From the NCBI GenBank assembly GCA_026702615.1, contig JAPPBY010000007.1, positions 39,712-103,711 on the forward strand: a stretch of 64,000 nt of DNA, in the 5' to 3' direction. Shown piece after piece: positions 45,619-54,196 of the stretch. Each line of letters starts with the position of its first letter. Position 1 is the first letter of the stretch. The translations under genes were made by a program, and so were the position numbers. This stretch comes from Chloroflexota bacterium. Lineage in GTDB: Bacteria; Chloroflexota; Dehalococcoidia; Tepidiformales; Tepidiformaceae. Under the pieces are notes generated by a model. It had not been told where the DNA came from. It saw only the letters and a list, made by a program, of their open reading frames with translations, and searched no databases.

Positions 45619-46131
45619 CTAGCTGCGCTCCCCGAGGTCGGACTCGGCCAGGGTCTCTTCGATGATGCGCTGGTGGGCATCGTCGTCGAGGGACTGGCGG
45701 ATGACGCGCTCGGCGGCGGTGACGGTGATCTCGGCGAACTCCGCACGGAGGTCGGCGATAGCACGGTCACGCTCCAGCTGGATTTCCTGGACCGATCGCT
45801 CGGCGGCTGCCTCGCGGTCGCGTTCCGCCTGCTGACGAGCCTCGTCCTGGATCCGGGCCGCCACCTGCTGGGCGTTGGCCACGATCTCCTGACCCTGTCC
45901 GCGGGCCTCGGCAAGCTGGGCCTTGATGCGCTCCTGTGCGTCGGAGGCTTCGGCGCGCGCCTGTTCGGCGGCGCCGAGGCCCTCGGCGATGCGCTCGCGA
46001 CGCTGGTCGAGCATGCGCAGGACCGGCTTGTAGAGGGTGAAGCGCAGGATGAGGAGCAGAACCACGAAGTTCGCGATCTGCGCGATCAACTGCGGCAGAT
46101 TAATGCCGAGAGCGGTGAAAGCCTCGCCCAT
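45619..46131 (-). CDS. atpF: ATP synthase b subunit
   Basis: 170 residues: one N-terminal transmembrane helix (about 10-30, LPQLIAQIANFVVLLLILRF), then a long charged coiled coil (RIAEGLGAAEQARAEASDAQ and onward) forming the peripheral stalk. Only one b gene is seen, so the stalk is probably a homodimer. Confidence 0.95.
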   Translation of the reverse strand: MGEAFTALGINLPQLIAQIANFVVLLLILRFTLYKPVLRMLDQRRERIAEGLGAAEQARAEASDAQERIKAQLAEARGQGQEIVANAQQVAARIQDEARQQAERDREAAAERSVQEIQLERDRAIADLRAEFAEITVTAAERVIRQSLDDDAHQRIIEETLAESDLGERS

Positions 46132-46169
46132 CGCGAGCTCCCTTCTTCCCGATTGGCGTTTCCGCCGGG

Positions 46170-46499
<330 letters not shown>

Positions 46500-47798
46500 C
46501 TACTGCCCCGGGGTCCCCTGGGATTCCATGTCGTCGTGGCCGGCTTCGCCTTCGTGGTCGCCGTGTTCCTCGTCGTGGTGCTCGACCGCCATGACGGCGA
46601 ACACGAGCGTGAGGAGTGCGAAGACCGCGGCCTGGATGAAGCCGACGAAGAGCTCCAGGCCGTAAATGATGTCGACGATGAGGAAGGGCAGCAGGAAGGT
46701 GAGCATTAATATGAGCACCTCCCCGGCGAAGATGTTGCCGAAAAGCCTGAAGGCGAAGCTGACGATGCGGATGAACTCCGAAAGCAGCTCAAGGATGCCG
46801 ACGAAGAAGGGGATGAAGCCGCTGAAGTTGAAGAACTTCCCGAGGTAGCTGAAGCCGAGGGTGCGCAGGCCCCAGAACTCCACCATGAAGAAGGAGATGA
46901 GGGCGAGCGCGATCGTGTTGTTGACGTCGCTGTAGACGGAGCGGAAGAGCGGGATGATGAGGGCCAGCTTCTGGCCGGGGAAGTCGATGCCGCTCACGAC
47001 GAGGTCGTCGCCGAGGGCGGCGCTCGGGACGGCGTGCTTCTCGTTGGCGGGAAGGAGCTTGGGCGCGTCGGGGTCGGCGTTGAGGGCGGCGACGGCCGCC
47101 GTGAGCATCTCGGGTGTGACCTCGACGGGACCGTGCCCATCGCCCCCTTCCGCCTCGAAGTCGGTAAAGGTCTCGGCGAGGAAGACGATGTACTTGTCCA
47201 GAGCTTCCTCTGCGGAGACGGGGGTCGCCGCCTCCGCGCCCATCTCGAAGTGAGCGTCGTTGGCGTTGGGCAGGACGAGGCCGATGCCCACGTTATCGAC
47301 AAGCCAGCCGGAGGAGTGCGCGATCTCCTCTTCGAAGGGCTCGTGATCGTGGTGATGCTCCTCGATGTAGTGGAAGATCTCCACCCCGATGTCCTCGGTC
47401 TTGCCGATGGCGTTGAAGAAGGGGAGGAGGCCCATCCAGTTGGCGAGGAGGATGAAGATGAAGAAGGTGGCGATGACGGGGAAGAAGCGGCGGGCGTTCG
47501 CCGAGCCGGCAATGTCCTCCAGCTGACCCATCAGGAACTCGATGACGGACTCGACGAAGTTCTGGGCGCCGCCGGGGATGAGCTTCATGGTTCGGGTGGC
47601 GAGGAAGCAGACAACGAGGAGGACGAACATCGCCGCCCAGGCGGAGATCATCGTGTTGGAGATGTTGAGGAAGCCGACCTTGGTGATGACCTCGGCGGGA
47701 ACGATGATCTCGGGCTGGGGGCCGCGGGCGACGATGAGGCCGACGACGACCCACGCGAGCGCCGCGATGATGATGAGGGGGAGCCTGAACCTTCTCAC
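46500..47798 (-). CDS. atpB: ATP synthase a subunit with ~150-residue acidic/His-rich insertion
   Basis: 432 residues, against about 230-310 in most bacteria. Core elements are present: the essential Arg R351 in FAFRLFGNIFAGE, SVYSDVNNTIALAL, and the last helix with GFIQAAVFALLTLVF. Between helix WMGLLPFFNA (about 121-130) and PLFRSVYSDVNN (about 283-294) lies an extra polar region with HHHDHEPFEEE and many Asp/Glu. The C-terminus ends in a second His/Asp/Glu-rich tail (EHHDEEHGDHEGEAGHDD). The GTG start overlaps the atpI stop. Both additions are likely solvent-exposed. Confidence 0.93.
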   Translation of the reverse strand: MRRFRLPLIIIAALAWVVVGLIVARGPQPEIIVPAEVITKVGFLNISNTMISAWAAMFVLLVVCFLATRTMKLIPGGAQNFVESVIEFLMGQLEDIAGSANARRFFPVIATFFIFILLANWMGLLPFFNAIGKTEDIGVEIFHYIEEHHHDHEPFEEEIAHSSGWLVDNVGIGLVLPNANDAHFEMGAEAATPVSAEEALDKYIVFLAETFTDFEAEGGDGHGPVEVTPEMLTAAVAALNADPDAPKLLPANEKHAVPSAALGDDLVVSGIDFPGQKLALIIPLFRSVYSDVNNTIALALISFFMVEFWGLRTLGFSYLGKFFNFSGFIPFFVGILELLSEFIRIVSFAFRLFGNIFAGEVLILMLTFLLPFLIVDIIYGLELFVGFIQAAVFALLTLVFAVMAVEHHDEEHGDHEGEAGHDDMESQGTPGQ

Positions 47799-48055
47799 TC
47801 GCTACCGCCGTTGGCGCCGTTGGCGCCACCGCCAAAGCGTTTCATGAAGGGGAGAAGCATGCGGATTCCGCCACCGATGGCCAGAGTCAGTCCCAGGACA
47901 ATCCCCAGGAGGATGAACAGCGGCTCAAGCCCTGTAAGGTCATCGAGCCAGAGTCCAAGCACGATTCCGACGACGATGCAGGTGGCGAAATACCAGCCTG
48001 CCCCCATGAGGTAAGCGGTTGGCGCTATCCATCCGCCACGCTCAGGCTTTGCCAT
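47795..48055 (-). CDS. AtpI/AtpZ-like ATP synthase accessory protein
   Basis: 86 residues with two transmembrane helices (GWYFATCIVVGIVLGLWLDD with the conserved acidic turn, then FILLGIVLGLTLAIGGGIRML). It resembles the AtpI/AtpZ proteins that assist c-ring assembly or magnesium uptake. The frame is open to ATG 48106, but the promoter TTGCGC-N18-TATGAT at 48077-48106 would start transcription near 48070, so ATG 48055 is preferred. First gene of the atp operon; GTGA overlap with atpB. Confidence 0.82.
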   Translation of the reverse strand: MAKPERGGWIAPTAYLMGAGWYFATCIVVGIVLGLWLDDLTGLEPLFILLGIVLGLTLAIGGGIRMLLPFMKRFGGGANGANGGSE

Positions 48056-48076
48056 GACCGCGCTCAAACCGCGGGG

Positions 48077-48106
48077 ATCATAGGGTGATTGTGAAGAGAT
48101 GCGCAA
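48077..48106 (-). promoter_or_regulatory. Promoter of the ATP synthase operon
   Basis: Minus strand: TTGCGC at 48101-48106, 18-base spacer, TATGAT (5 of 6) at 48077-48082. It predicts a leader of about 15 bases before the first gene. It also decides the start codon of that gene. Confidence 0.55.
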
Positions 48107-48130
48107 GCGGCGATCGGGGCCGCGCCACGG

Positions 48131-48664
48131 TTACTTCTGCGGATCGTCGAACCCGCTCAGATCGAGCCCTTCGATAAAGTCCTTGAACGGTCCGAGGCGC
48201 TCCAGCTCGGCGGGATCGACGGGCTTCTCCGGCTCGCGCTCGACACCCTCCTGGTCGTCGCCGTCGCGGATGATCTCGCCACCCTGGTCGAGGACGGCCT
48301 CTTCGGCGTAGATGGGGGATCCGGTGCGGACGGCGAGGGAGATGGCGTCGGATGGGCGGGAGTCGATCTCGACGGCGTCGCCGTTCACATCGAGGACGAT
48401 GCGGGCGTAGTAGGTGTCGCGGGCGAGGTCGTTCAGGAGGATGTACTGCACCTTCCCACCGAGCTGCTCGATGACGTTGCAGAGCAGGTCGTGGGTCTGG
48501 GGACGGGGCGGGGTAACGTCGTGGAGGCGGAGGGAGATGCTCTCGGCCTCGTAGGGGCCGATCCAGATGGTGAGGTAGCGGTCGGTCTCCTTCTCGCGAA
48601 GGATGGCGATGCGCTGGTAGCTGTTCAGCGAGAGACGGATGCTCTCGATGCTCATCTCGCGCAT
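48131..48664 (-). CDS. Bifunctional nuclease (BFN/DUF151) family protein
   Basis: 177 residues. The BFN domain spans about 1-135 (ILREKETDRYLTIWIGPYEAESI, split; DLLCNVIEQLGGKVQYILL; EIDSRPSDAISLAVRTGSPIY). A charged C-terminal tail follows. Members have DNase/RNase activity in plants and are common, little-studied proteins in bacteria. Although the frame is open for 240 codons upstream, ATG 48664 matches the family start. It is downstream of the MFS gene on the same strand. Confidence 0.9.
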   Translation of the reverse strand: MREMSIESIRLSLNSYQRIAILREKETDRYLTIWIGPYEAESISLRLHDVTPPRPQTHDLLCNVIEQLGGKVQYILLNDLARDTYYARIVLDVNGDAVEIDSRPSDAISLAVRTGSPIYAEEAVLDQGGEIIRDGDDQEGVEREPEKPVDPAELERLGPFKDFIEGLDLSGFDDPQK

Positions 48665-48747
48665 GTCCCACCCCCCGCCGGAAGGTTCCGGCTCGATCGG
48701 CTCGATGATAGGTGGGCGCGGCGAGGGGCGGCAAGGCGCGCCGCCGG

Positions 48748-50118
48748 TCAGGATCGGAGATTGACGACGGTGGCGGCGGCGATGCTGACGGCGAGGATGG
48801 CCATAACGGGCTGCACGCCGAGCCAGTCTCCAAGAGCGCCGGCGCCCAGGACCGGGAGGGAGGCGGCGAGCGCCGCCATCGCCCCCTGCGTTGCGACCAC
48901 GCGCCCCTGGAGGGCGAGGGGCACGCGGTCGTTGAGGACCGTCTGGGCGGCGACGCTCACGTTCGCGTAGGCGAATCCGAGGGGCAGCACGATTAGCATC
49001 GCGAGCAGGGCGCCGCCGTCGAAGTCCCCGAGATTGACGTCGTCGAGCCAGGCGAAGGCGCCGTAGCCGGCGAGGAAGGTCGCTTCCTCGTTGACGAAGG
49101 CGAGGGCGAGCAGCAGGCCCGTGAAAGCCGCGAATCCGACGGAGCTGAGGAGGCCGTGCGGCAGGTGGTGCGCCAGAGGCCCTGCAACACGCAGGCCAAC
49201 GATGACGCCGATGGCGGCGGGCGTCAGGACGAGGGCGCCGATCTCGAAGGGAAGCTCGAGGACATCGCGGATGTAGGTCGGGATGAGGCCACCGAGGATG
49301 ATGAGCATCATCGTGATGAGCGTGAGCTCGATGGCGGCCTTGAAGACGGCGGGGTCGCGGCGCATGGCGCGCCAGCCGACCTGCCACCAGGAAGCGCCAT
49401 CCGCGGGTTGCGGGGGGATCGCCTCGGGCACGGCGCCGATAGCGGCGGCATCGGGGGCGGGATCGAACGGGGGTGGGGGGAACACATCCGGTTCCTCGCG
49501 CGTGCGAGCCACCGGACCGATGCGGACGGCCTCGACGGCGGCGATCACGAACAGCGCCGCGACGATCCCGAAAAGCACATCCGCACGCTCGAAGACGCGC
49601 AGAACGACGGGTGTGAGCACGGCGAACCCGACGATCTGGGCGGCGCCGCCCACCGCCTGGCCGATGGCGTTCGCGCGGGCCAGCTCCCCGCGGGTGACGA
49701 TCGAGGGCAGGATCGAGCCCTCTGCGGCTGCCACGAAGGGCGCGACGACGGCGAGGGCCACTGCGACGACGTAGAGGGTTCCGGAACCACCGGGTTCGAC
49801 GATGTAGGCAACGCAGACGGCGGCGCGAGCGAGGTTGCCGAGGGCGACGATGAGGCGGCGGGGGATGGCGTCGGCGGCAACGCCCGCGATGATGCCCGCG
49901 ACCATCATGGGCACGACGAGGGCAAGGATGAGGAGGCTCGTGTAGAAGGCCTTGCCGGTGGCATCGAGGACGAGGAGGACGAGTGCGAGGTTGAGCGAGT
50001 TCTGGGCGATACGGGAGAAGAAGCGGGAGGAGCAGAGGCGACGGAACGGGATTTGCTGGAGGAGAGCAGGGGGCGCTGAAGGCTCGGCGACGTCCTCCCA
50101 GGCGGGGGCAGCGCTCAC
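48748..50118 (-). CDS. Major facilitator superfamily transporter
   Basis: 456 residues with about 12 transmembrane helices in two halves joined by a Pro/Asp-rich cytoplasmic loop (about residues 195-250). The N-terminal half has the MFS loop 2-3 basic motif (GVAADAIPRRLIVALG). GTG 50118 is chosen because it overlaps the DUF951 stop (GTGA) and removes a basic non-family N-terminus. It resembles drug/efflux-type MFS proteins; substrate unknown. Confidence 0.85.
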   Translation of the reverse strand: MSAAPAWEDVAEPSAPPALLQQIPFRRLCSSRFFSRIAQNSLNLALVLLVLDATGKAFYTSLLILALVVPMMVAGIIAGVAADAIPRRLIVALGNLARAAVCVAYIVEPGGSGTLYVVAVALAVVAPFVAAAEGSILPSIVTRGELARANAIGQAVGGAAQIVGFAVLTPVVLRVFERADVLFGIVAALFVIAAVEAVRIGPVARTREEPDVFPPPPFDPAPDAAAIGAVPEAIPPQPADGASWWQVGWRAMRRDPAVFKAAIELTLITMMLIILGGLIPTYIRDVLELPFEIGALVLTPAAIGVIVGLRVAGPLAHHLPHGLLSSVGFAAFTGLLLALAFVNEEATFLAGYGAFAWLDDVNLGDFDGGALLAMLIVLPLGFAYANVSVAAQTVLNDRVPLALQGRVVATQGAMAALAASLPVLGAGALGDWLGVQPVMAILAVSIAAATVVNLRS

Positions 50119-50306
50119 GAGGCGGCGGAGACCCGCGACTTCGCCCGCTGCTCGAAGCGGCGGCGCTCGAGCATCACACGCCGTCCGCACTCAAGGCAGA
50201 CGAGGCCGATATCGGCGCCGACGCGGTACACGCGCCACTCCCAACTGCCGCAGGGGTGGCGGCGGCGCATCCGCCAGATGTCTCCGACGGCTACACGGGT
50301 GTCCAC
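50115..50306 (-). CDS. DUF951-family small protein
   Basis: 63 residues matching DUF951: VGDIWRMRRRHPCGSWEW, VYRVGADIGLVCLECG and a basic C-terminus. C-x2-C plus the PCG cysteine suggest a zinc-stabilised fold; members are predicted nucleic-acid binding. The start is GTG 50306, 16 bases inside the end of pyrF on the same strand. Its stop overlaps the MFS start. Confidence 0.88.
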   Translation of the reverse strand: MDTRVAVGDIWRMRRRHPCGSWEWRVYRVGADIGLVCLECGRRVMLERRRFEQRAKSRVSAAS

Positions 50307-51061
50307 GACACGGCATTAAGCGCGTCGCGAAGGTTGCGCGCTGCTGCCGCTTGATCCGGCGCGCTTGCGATGCTGCGCGAGGCGTTTACAACTACAAGTC
50401 CGGGTTTGCTGCCCGCCGCAGCTATGACCTGCGCAGGATCCCCGCCCTGCACACCAACACCAGGCACAAGCAGAGTCGTCGTAGGCGCGAGTGCGCGGAC
50501 CCGGGCCAGTTCGTCCGGGGCCGTTGCACCAACTACGAGCCCGACGTTTGCTCCCCACCCCGACGCCTCCTCGGCGATGTACTCGTAGAGTGTCTGCCCA
50601 GTCGCAAGACGTTCATTCTGGAAGGTGACCGAGCCCGGATTTGAGGTCCGGCAGCAGACATAGACGCCCCGATCTTTGTAAGCGAGGAATGGCTCCGTAG
50701 CGTCCTGCCCCTGAAGGGGGTTCACTGTAGCGGCATCGAATCCCCAAACCTCAAAAAGCGCTCGGGCATAGGCGGCCGCGGTGTTAGGCATGTCACCGCG
50801 TTTGCCGTCGGCGATAACAGGAATGTCGTCGGGAATCGCGGCGAGCGTGGCCTCAAGGGCGCGCAGGCCTGGGATGCCAAACTGTTCATAGAAGGCAAGG
50901 TTGGGCTTGAAGCAGGCCGCATAGGGCGCGGTGGCTTCAATGAGGGCACGGTTGTGGGGAATGACCTCTTCGACAGGAAGGCCTTGGGGGTCGAGACCCA
51001 CGCACACAAAACTATCCACCGCACGAATGCGGCGGGTGAGGCGCTCGAGGTACGGCATCAT
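50291..51061 (-). CDS. pyrF: Orotidine 5'-phosphate decarboxylase
   Basis: 256 residues of the long (type 2) OMP decarboxylase class, converting OMP to UMP. Motifs are VCVGLDPQGLPVE, CFKPNLAFYEQFG and the catalytic VIADGKRGDMPNTAAAYA with the Lys-Asp array, then LVPGVGVQGGDP. Its GC content (about 60 % by eye) is visibly lower than that of its neighbours, and an AT-rich leader precedes it, suggesting acquisition or replacement. ATG at 51061 or 51058, with GAGG upstream. Confidence 0.94.
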   Translation of the reverse strand: MMPYLERLTRRIRAVDSFVCVGLDPQGLPVEEVIPHNRALIEATAPYAACFKPNLAFYEQFGIPGLRALEATLAAIPDDIPVIADGKRGDMPNTAAAYARALFEVWGFDAATVNPLQGQDATEPFLAYKDRGVYVCCRTSNPGSVTFQNERLATGQTLYEYIAEEASGWGANVGLVVGATAPDELARVRALAPTTTLLVPGVGVQGGDPAQVIAAAGSKPGLVVVNASRSIASAPDQAAAARNLRDALNAVSWTPV

Positions 51062-51185
51062 CTCAGGCCTCGCGCGTTCCTTGACTTCAAGGTTGGTCCG
51101 CGCTAATTGATAGGACGACTATACACTCTCTAGCTAATACACAACCTGCGTCTGCTTTTTTCTTATGTCGTTCGTTCTTTTTTTC
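51062..51185. promoter_or_regulatory. AT-rich upstream region of pyrF
   Basis: 124 bases between murI and pyrF, far richer in A/T than the surroundings. On the minus strand there is a TATAGT -10-like box (51118-51123) about 57 bases before pyrF. A palindrome CCTTGA-CT-TCAAGG (51079-51092) lies in the predicted leader and could be an operator. The part next to murI is a pyrimidine-rich run on the plus strand (T tracts at 51155-51185). Confidence 0.4.
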
Positions 51186-52007
51186 TTACTCTTTCGCGTT
51201 TCCTGTTACTTCGGCTGAATCTTCTTTGGGGCGCGGGTCAAGCCCCAGCCTGGGCAGGGTTTCGAGGAAGGCCTCGCGGTTGCCCGAGACGATCAGGTCG
51301 AGGGCGCCCGTGGCGTCGGGAGGTGCTTCCAGGTCGAGCTCCCGGAGGAGGTCGCAGGCGCGCCTGGCAACCGGCTCACCCGTGCCGAGGACGGAGACGC
51401 CGGGGAACTCGGCCGTGATGGCAGGGGCGAGGAACTCGTAGTGGGTGCAGCCGAGCACGACAATATCGGCGCCGTTGGCGACGGAACCGGCGAGGGCGGC
51501 GCGGACGGCCCTGCGTGCGGCAGGCGTGTCGACCTCGCCGCGTTCGACCAGCTCGGCGAGGTCGTGGCCGACCACGCGGTCGATGGCAGCGCCCGTACCA
51601 AACTCGTCGACGACGCTGGCGTAGAGGTCGCCGTCGAACGTGCCGGGCGTGGCGAGGATGGCGACGCGTCCGCTGCGGGAGGCGCGCGTGGCGGGCTTCA
51701 CCGCGGGCACCATGCCGACGAAGGGCAGGTCGAAGAGCTGCCGCAGGTCGGCGACGGCTGCGGCGGACGCGGTATTGCAGGCAACAACGATGAGCTTGGC
51801 ATCGGCCTCGACGAGGCGGTGGGCGATGGCGAAGGCGCGCTTGCGCACTTCACCCGGGTCGCGGGGGCCGTAGGGGAAATACGCGGTATCGGCGAAGTAG
51901 ACGGTGCGTTCGCGGGGAGCGAGGCGGCGGAATTCGCGGAAAACGCTGAGCCCGCCGACGCCGGAATCGAACATGCCGACGGGTCGCGGGTCCATCCCGT
52001 CAAGCAT
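51186..52007 (-). CDS. murI: Glutamate racemase
   Basis: 273 residues. It makes D-glutamate for peptidoglycan by a two-cysteine mechanism. Visible motifs: GMFDSGVGGLSVFREF, the first catalytic Cys in VVACNTASAAA and the second in VVLGCTHYEFLAP. ATG 52007 is used because GAGG lies upstream; ATG 51995 is possible. Together with murA and mreB it suggests the organism makes peptidoglycan. The C-terminus is encoded in an A/G-rich stretch leading into the AT-rich gap before pyrF. Confidence 0.93.
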   Translation of the reverse strand: MLDGMDPRPVGMFDSGVGGLSVFREFRRLAPRERTVYFADTAYFPYGPRDPGEVRKRAFAIAHRLVEADAKLIVVACNTASAAAVADLRQLFDLPFVGMVPAVKPATRASRSGRVAILATPGTFDGDLYASVVDEFGTGAAIDRVVGHDLAELVERGEVDTPAARRAVRAALAGSVANGADIVVLGCTHYEFLAPAITAEFPGVSVLGTGEPVARRACDLLRELDLEAPPDATGALDLIVSGNREAFLETLPRLGLDPRPKEDSAEVTGNAKE

Positions 52008-52076
52008 ACGGCCTCGACCGGCTTGCCGCCGCCCACCGAGGGTGCGCGCGAGCGAGCGAGCGGGCATGCTGCGCCC

Positions 52077-52838
52077 ATGACGAAACGGCTCGAGGTGGCG
52101 TTGCTGCCGTCGGAGGCGGAGGCCATAGAGGCCGACGCCTTCCTCGTGATCGACGTACTGCGCGCGACGACGACGATCGCGACGCTGTTCGAGGGCGGGC
52201 TTGCGGACCTGGTGGTCGTCGATGACATCGAGGCGGCGCGGGAGCGAGCGCAGTCGGAGGGGCGAGTCCTGTTCGGGGAGGTGGGCGGTCTTCCGCCGGA
52301 AGGGTTCGACTACGGGAACTCGCCAGCGGAGGCCGTAACGCTCGACGTTCGAGACAAGGGGGCGGTGCTCTTCACGACGAACGGGACCCGCGCGATCTGC
52401 GGGTCGGCGGGCCGGGGGGCGGTGGCGACGGGGGCGTTCTCGAACGCCGGGGCGGCGGCGCGCTGGGCTGCAGGGTTCGACCGGGTAGCGCTGGTGTGCG
52501 CGGGCAACTCGGGCGGGAAGCGCTTCGCGCTGGAGGATTTCGCGGCGGCGGCGAGGCTGGTGCAGCTCATCTCGAGGGAGAGCCCGGGGCTGGAACTGGG
52601 AGATGCAGCGGGAGTAGCCGCGGGCCTTACCGGCTACGAGGACTGGATCGCGCCGGGGCTGCCCCAACAGACCGACCGGAGCGCGCGCCTGATCGCGGGG
52701 GCCCACCATGCCCAGGGTCTGAAGGCTCTCGGGCTGGGCGCGGACATCGCCTTCGCGGCGCGCGAGGACACCTCGGCGGAGGTCCCGCAGGTGGCGGAGC
52801 ACGGGGAGGGGTGGGCGCTGCTGCGGAACGAGCGCTAG
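52077..52838 (+). CDS. ComB-family 2-phosphosulfolactate phosphatase-like protein
   Basis: 253 residues with the ComB family start (ADAFLVIDVLRATTTIATLFEGG), FGEVGGLPPEGFDYGNSP, FTTNGTRAI and VCAGNSGGKRFALEDFAAA. In methanogens ComB acts in coenzyme M synthesis; in bacteria lacking that pathway the substrate is unclear. ATG 52077 starts the family alignment even though the frame is open for 200 codons upstream. It is convergent with the DUF4129 gene (four-base overlap) and divergent from murI. Confidence 0.88.
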   Translation: MTKRLEVALLPSEAEAIEADAFLVIDVLRATTTIATLFEGGLADLVVVDDIEAARERAQSEGRVLFGEVGGLPPEGFDYGNSPAEAVTLDVRDKGAVLFTTNGTRAICGSAGRGAVATGAFSNAGAAARWAAGFDRVALVCAGNSGGKRFALEDFAAAARLVQLISRESPGLELGDAAGVAAGLTGYEDWIAPGLPQQTDRSARLIAGAHHAQGLKALGLGADIAFAAREDTSAEVPQVAEHGEGWALLRNER

Positions 52839-54196
52839 TCGCGGCTCTCCCAGCGGCGGCGGAGGTCGGAGAGGGTCGATTCGTCCGGGGGGCGGCCGGA
52901 GTAGCGGGCATATTCGAAGGCGGCGGTGATCTCGTCCGTGACGTCCTGGTGGAAGGTCGAAACGAGGACTGGCGCAAACTCGTGGGGAGTCTGGCCCTCG
53001 CGCCGGGCCCTCCCCTCCCTGCGGGCGGACTCAAGGACTTCGAGGTAGAGGCGCGTGACGCCTTCTCCCGCGGCCTCCCGACGGCGATCGCGGCGAAGGA
53101 GGTTGCGGGCGGCGCCGCGCAGGTCTTCGCCCAGACTGCCGACAGCCTCCGATTCCGAGGCGTCGAGGCCACGGTCGCCGGCACGCCGGCGGAGGACGGC
53201 GAGGATGAAGATCAACGCAGCCACAGCGGCAACGCCGAGGAAGATCGTGCCCCCCGCGAGGGTGTAGCGGGCGGCGCGAGCGGCGAGCGAGTCCCCATCA
53301 ACCACCTGGCCCCCTTCTCCTTCTGTCTCCGGGGGCACCGGCACTTCAATCTGTGGCGGCTCGGAATTGCCGTCGGCCCCCAGGAGCCAGAGGACGAACT
53401 CGAAGAAGTTCGAGAGCACCCAGGCGATCGGGATGAAGAACGCGTAGGTCAGGAACCAGGCAATGGCCCTGCCTACGACGGATGCGGGCGTCGAGAGAAC
53501 ATCAATGAGGGGTTCGAGGAGGACGCCGACAAGGAGCACGCCAAGGACGGCGAAGGCGGCCGTTCCGACGAGCAGGGCCGTGGTCACGCTCCCGGAGCGG
53601 AGGCTTCCCATGCTGGAACCGCTCTGGGAGAGCTGGGAGCAGGCGAGGGCCGCGAGCGCTACCCCGTAGAAGACGACACCGCCACGGGTGACGTACTCGG
53701 CCTGCTCACTCCCGGCCGATATCAGCAGGGCGACGGTTACGAGGGCGAAAGGGACGGCGAGGGAGCGGGGGGCGTTCTCGATCCAGACGCCGCTGCGAGA
53801 GCGCCAGGCCGCCCATGCCCACAAAAGGACGAGGAGGAAGCTGCTCGTCATGACGGCGGGAATCCACTCCTTGATGGTGCCGGTGCGGATGACGAAGTCG
53901 GAGAGCCAGGCGAAGTCCCAGAGGGCCAGGTCGCCCGCGTACTGGAGGCGGAGGGCGCCGTACAGGAGAAGGAGGCCGACCACGCCAACCGCCAATGCCC
54001 GCTTGCCGGCCCCGATGCCGAACCAGTCGAGCACGGCAGGGGCGAAGAAGGAGACAAAGGCGATGACGACGAAGCCGGGCGCGCTCACGAGCTCGTTCCC
54101 GGGCTCGGGGAATATGCGCATGACGACCTCGCCGATCGTGTAGAAGGCGAGCGCTTCGGCGCTGAGCAGCAAGACGAGGGCGGCGCGACGGATCAC
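52835..54196 (-). CDS. Multi-pass membrane protein with C-terminal DUF4129-like domain
   Basis: 453 residues: about eight to nine transmembrane helices, an extracytoplasmic acidic loop (PPETEGEGGQVV), a last helix (about 320-340), then a cytoplasmic C-domain with LYLEVLESARREGRARREGQTPHEFA and FEYARYSGRPPDESTL. This is the DUF4129 pattern, usually found in transglutaminase-like operons with MoxR and DUF58 proteins, as here. The GTG start overlaps the DUF58 stop (GTGA). Function inferred only from context. Confidence 0.82.
   Translation of the reverse strand: MIRRAALVLLLSAEALAFYTIGEVVMRIFPEPGNELVSAPGFVVIAFVSFFAPAVLDWFGIGAGKRALAVGVVGLLLLYGALRLQYAGDLALWDFAWLSDFVIRTGTIKEWIPAVMTSSFLLVLLWAWAAWRSRSGVWIENAPRSLAVPFALVTVALLISAGSEQAEYVTRGGVVFYGVALAALACSQLSQSGSSMGSLRSGSVTTALLVGTAAFAVLGVLLVGVLLEPLIDVLSTPASVVGRAIAWFLTYAFFIPIAWVLSNFFEFVLWLLGADGNSEPPQIEVPVPPETEGEGGQVVDGDSLAARAARYTLAGGTIFLGVAAVAALIFILAVLRRRAGDRGLDASESEAVGSLGEDLRGAARNLLRRDRRREAAGEGVTRLYLEVLESARREGRARREGQTPHEFAPVLVSTFHQDVTDEITAAFEYARYSGRPPDESTLSDLRRRWESRD

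Noticed and set aside
48665-49387. N-terminal extension of the bifunctional nuclease
   Set aside because: This is the shadow of the MFS gene in another frame on the same strand; the BFN domain starts at ATG 48664.
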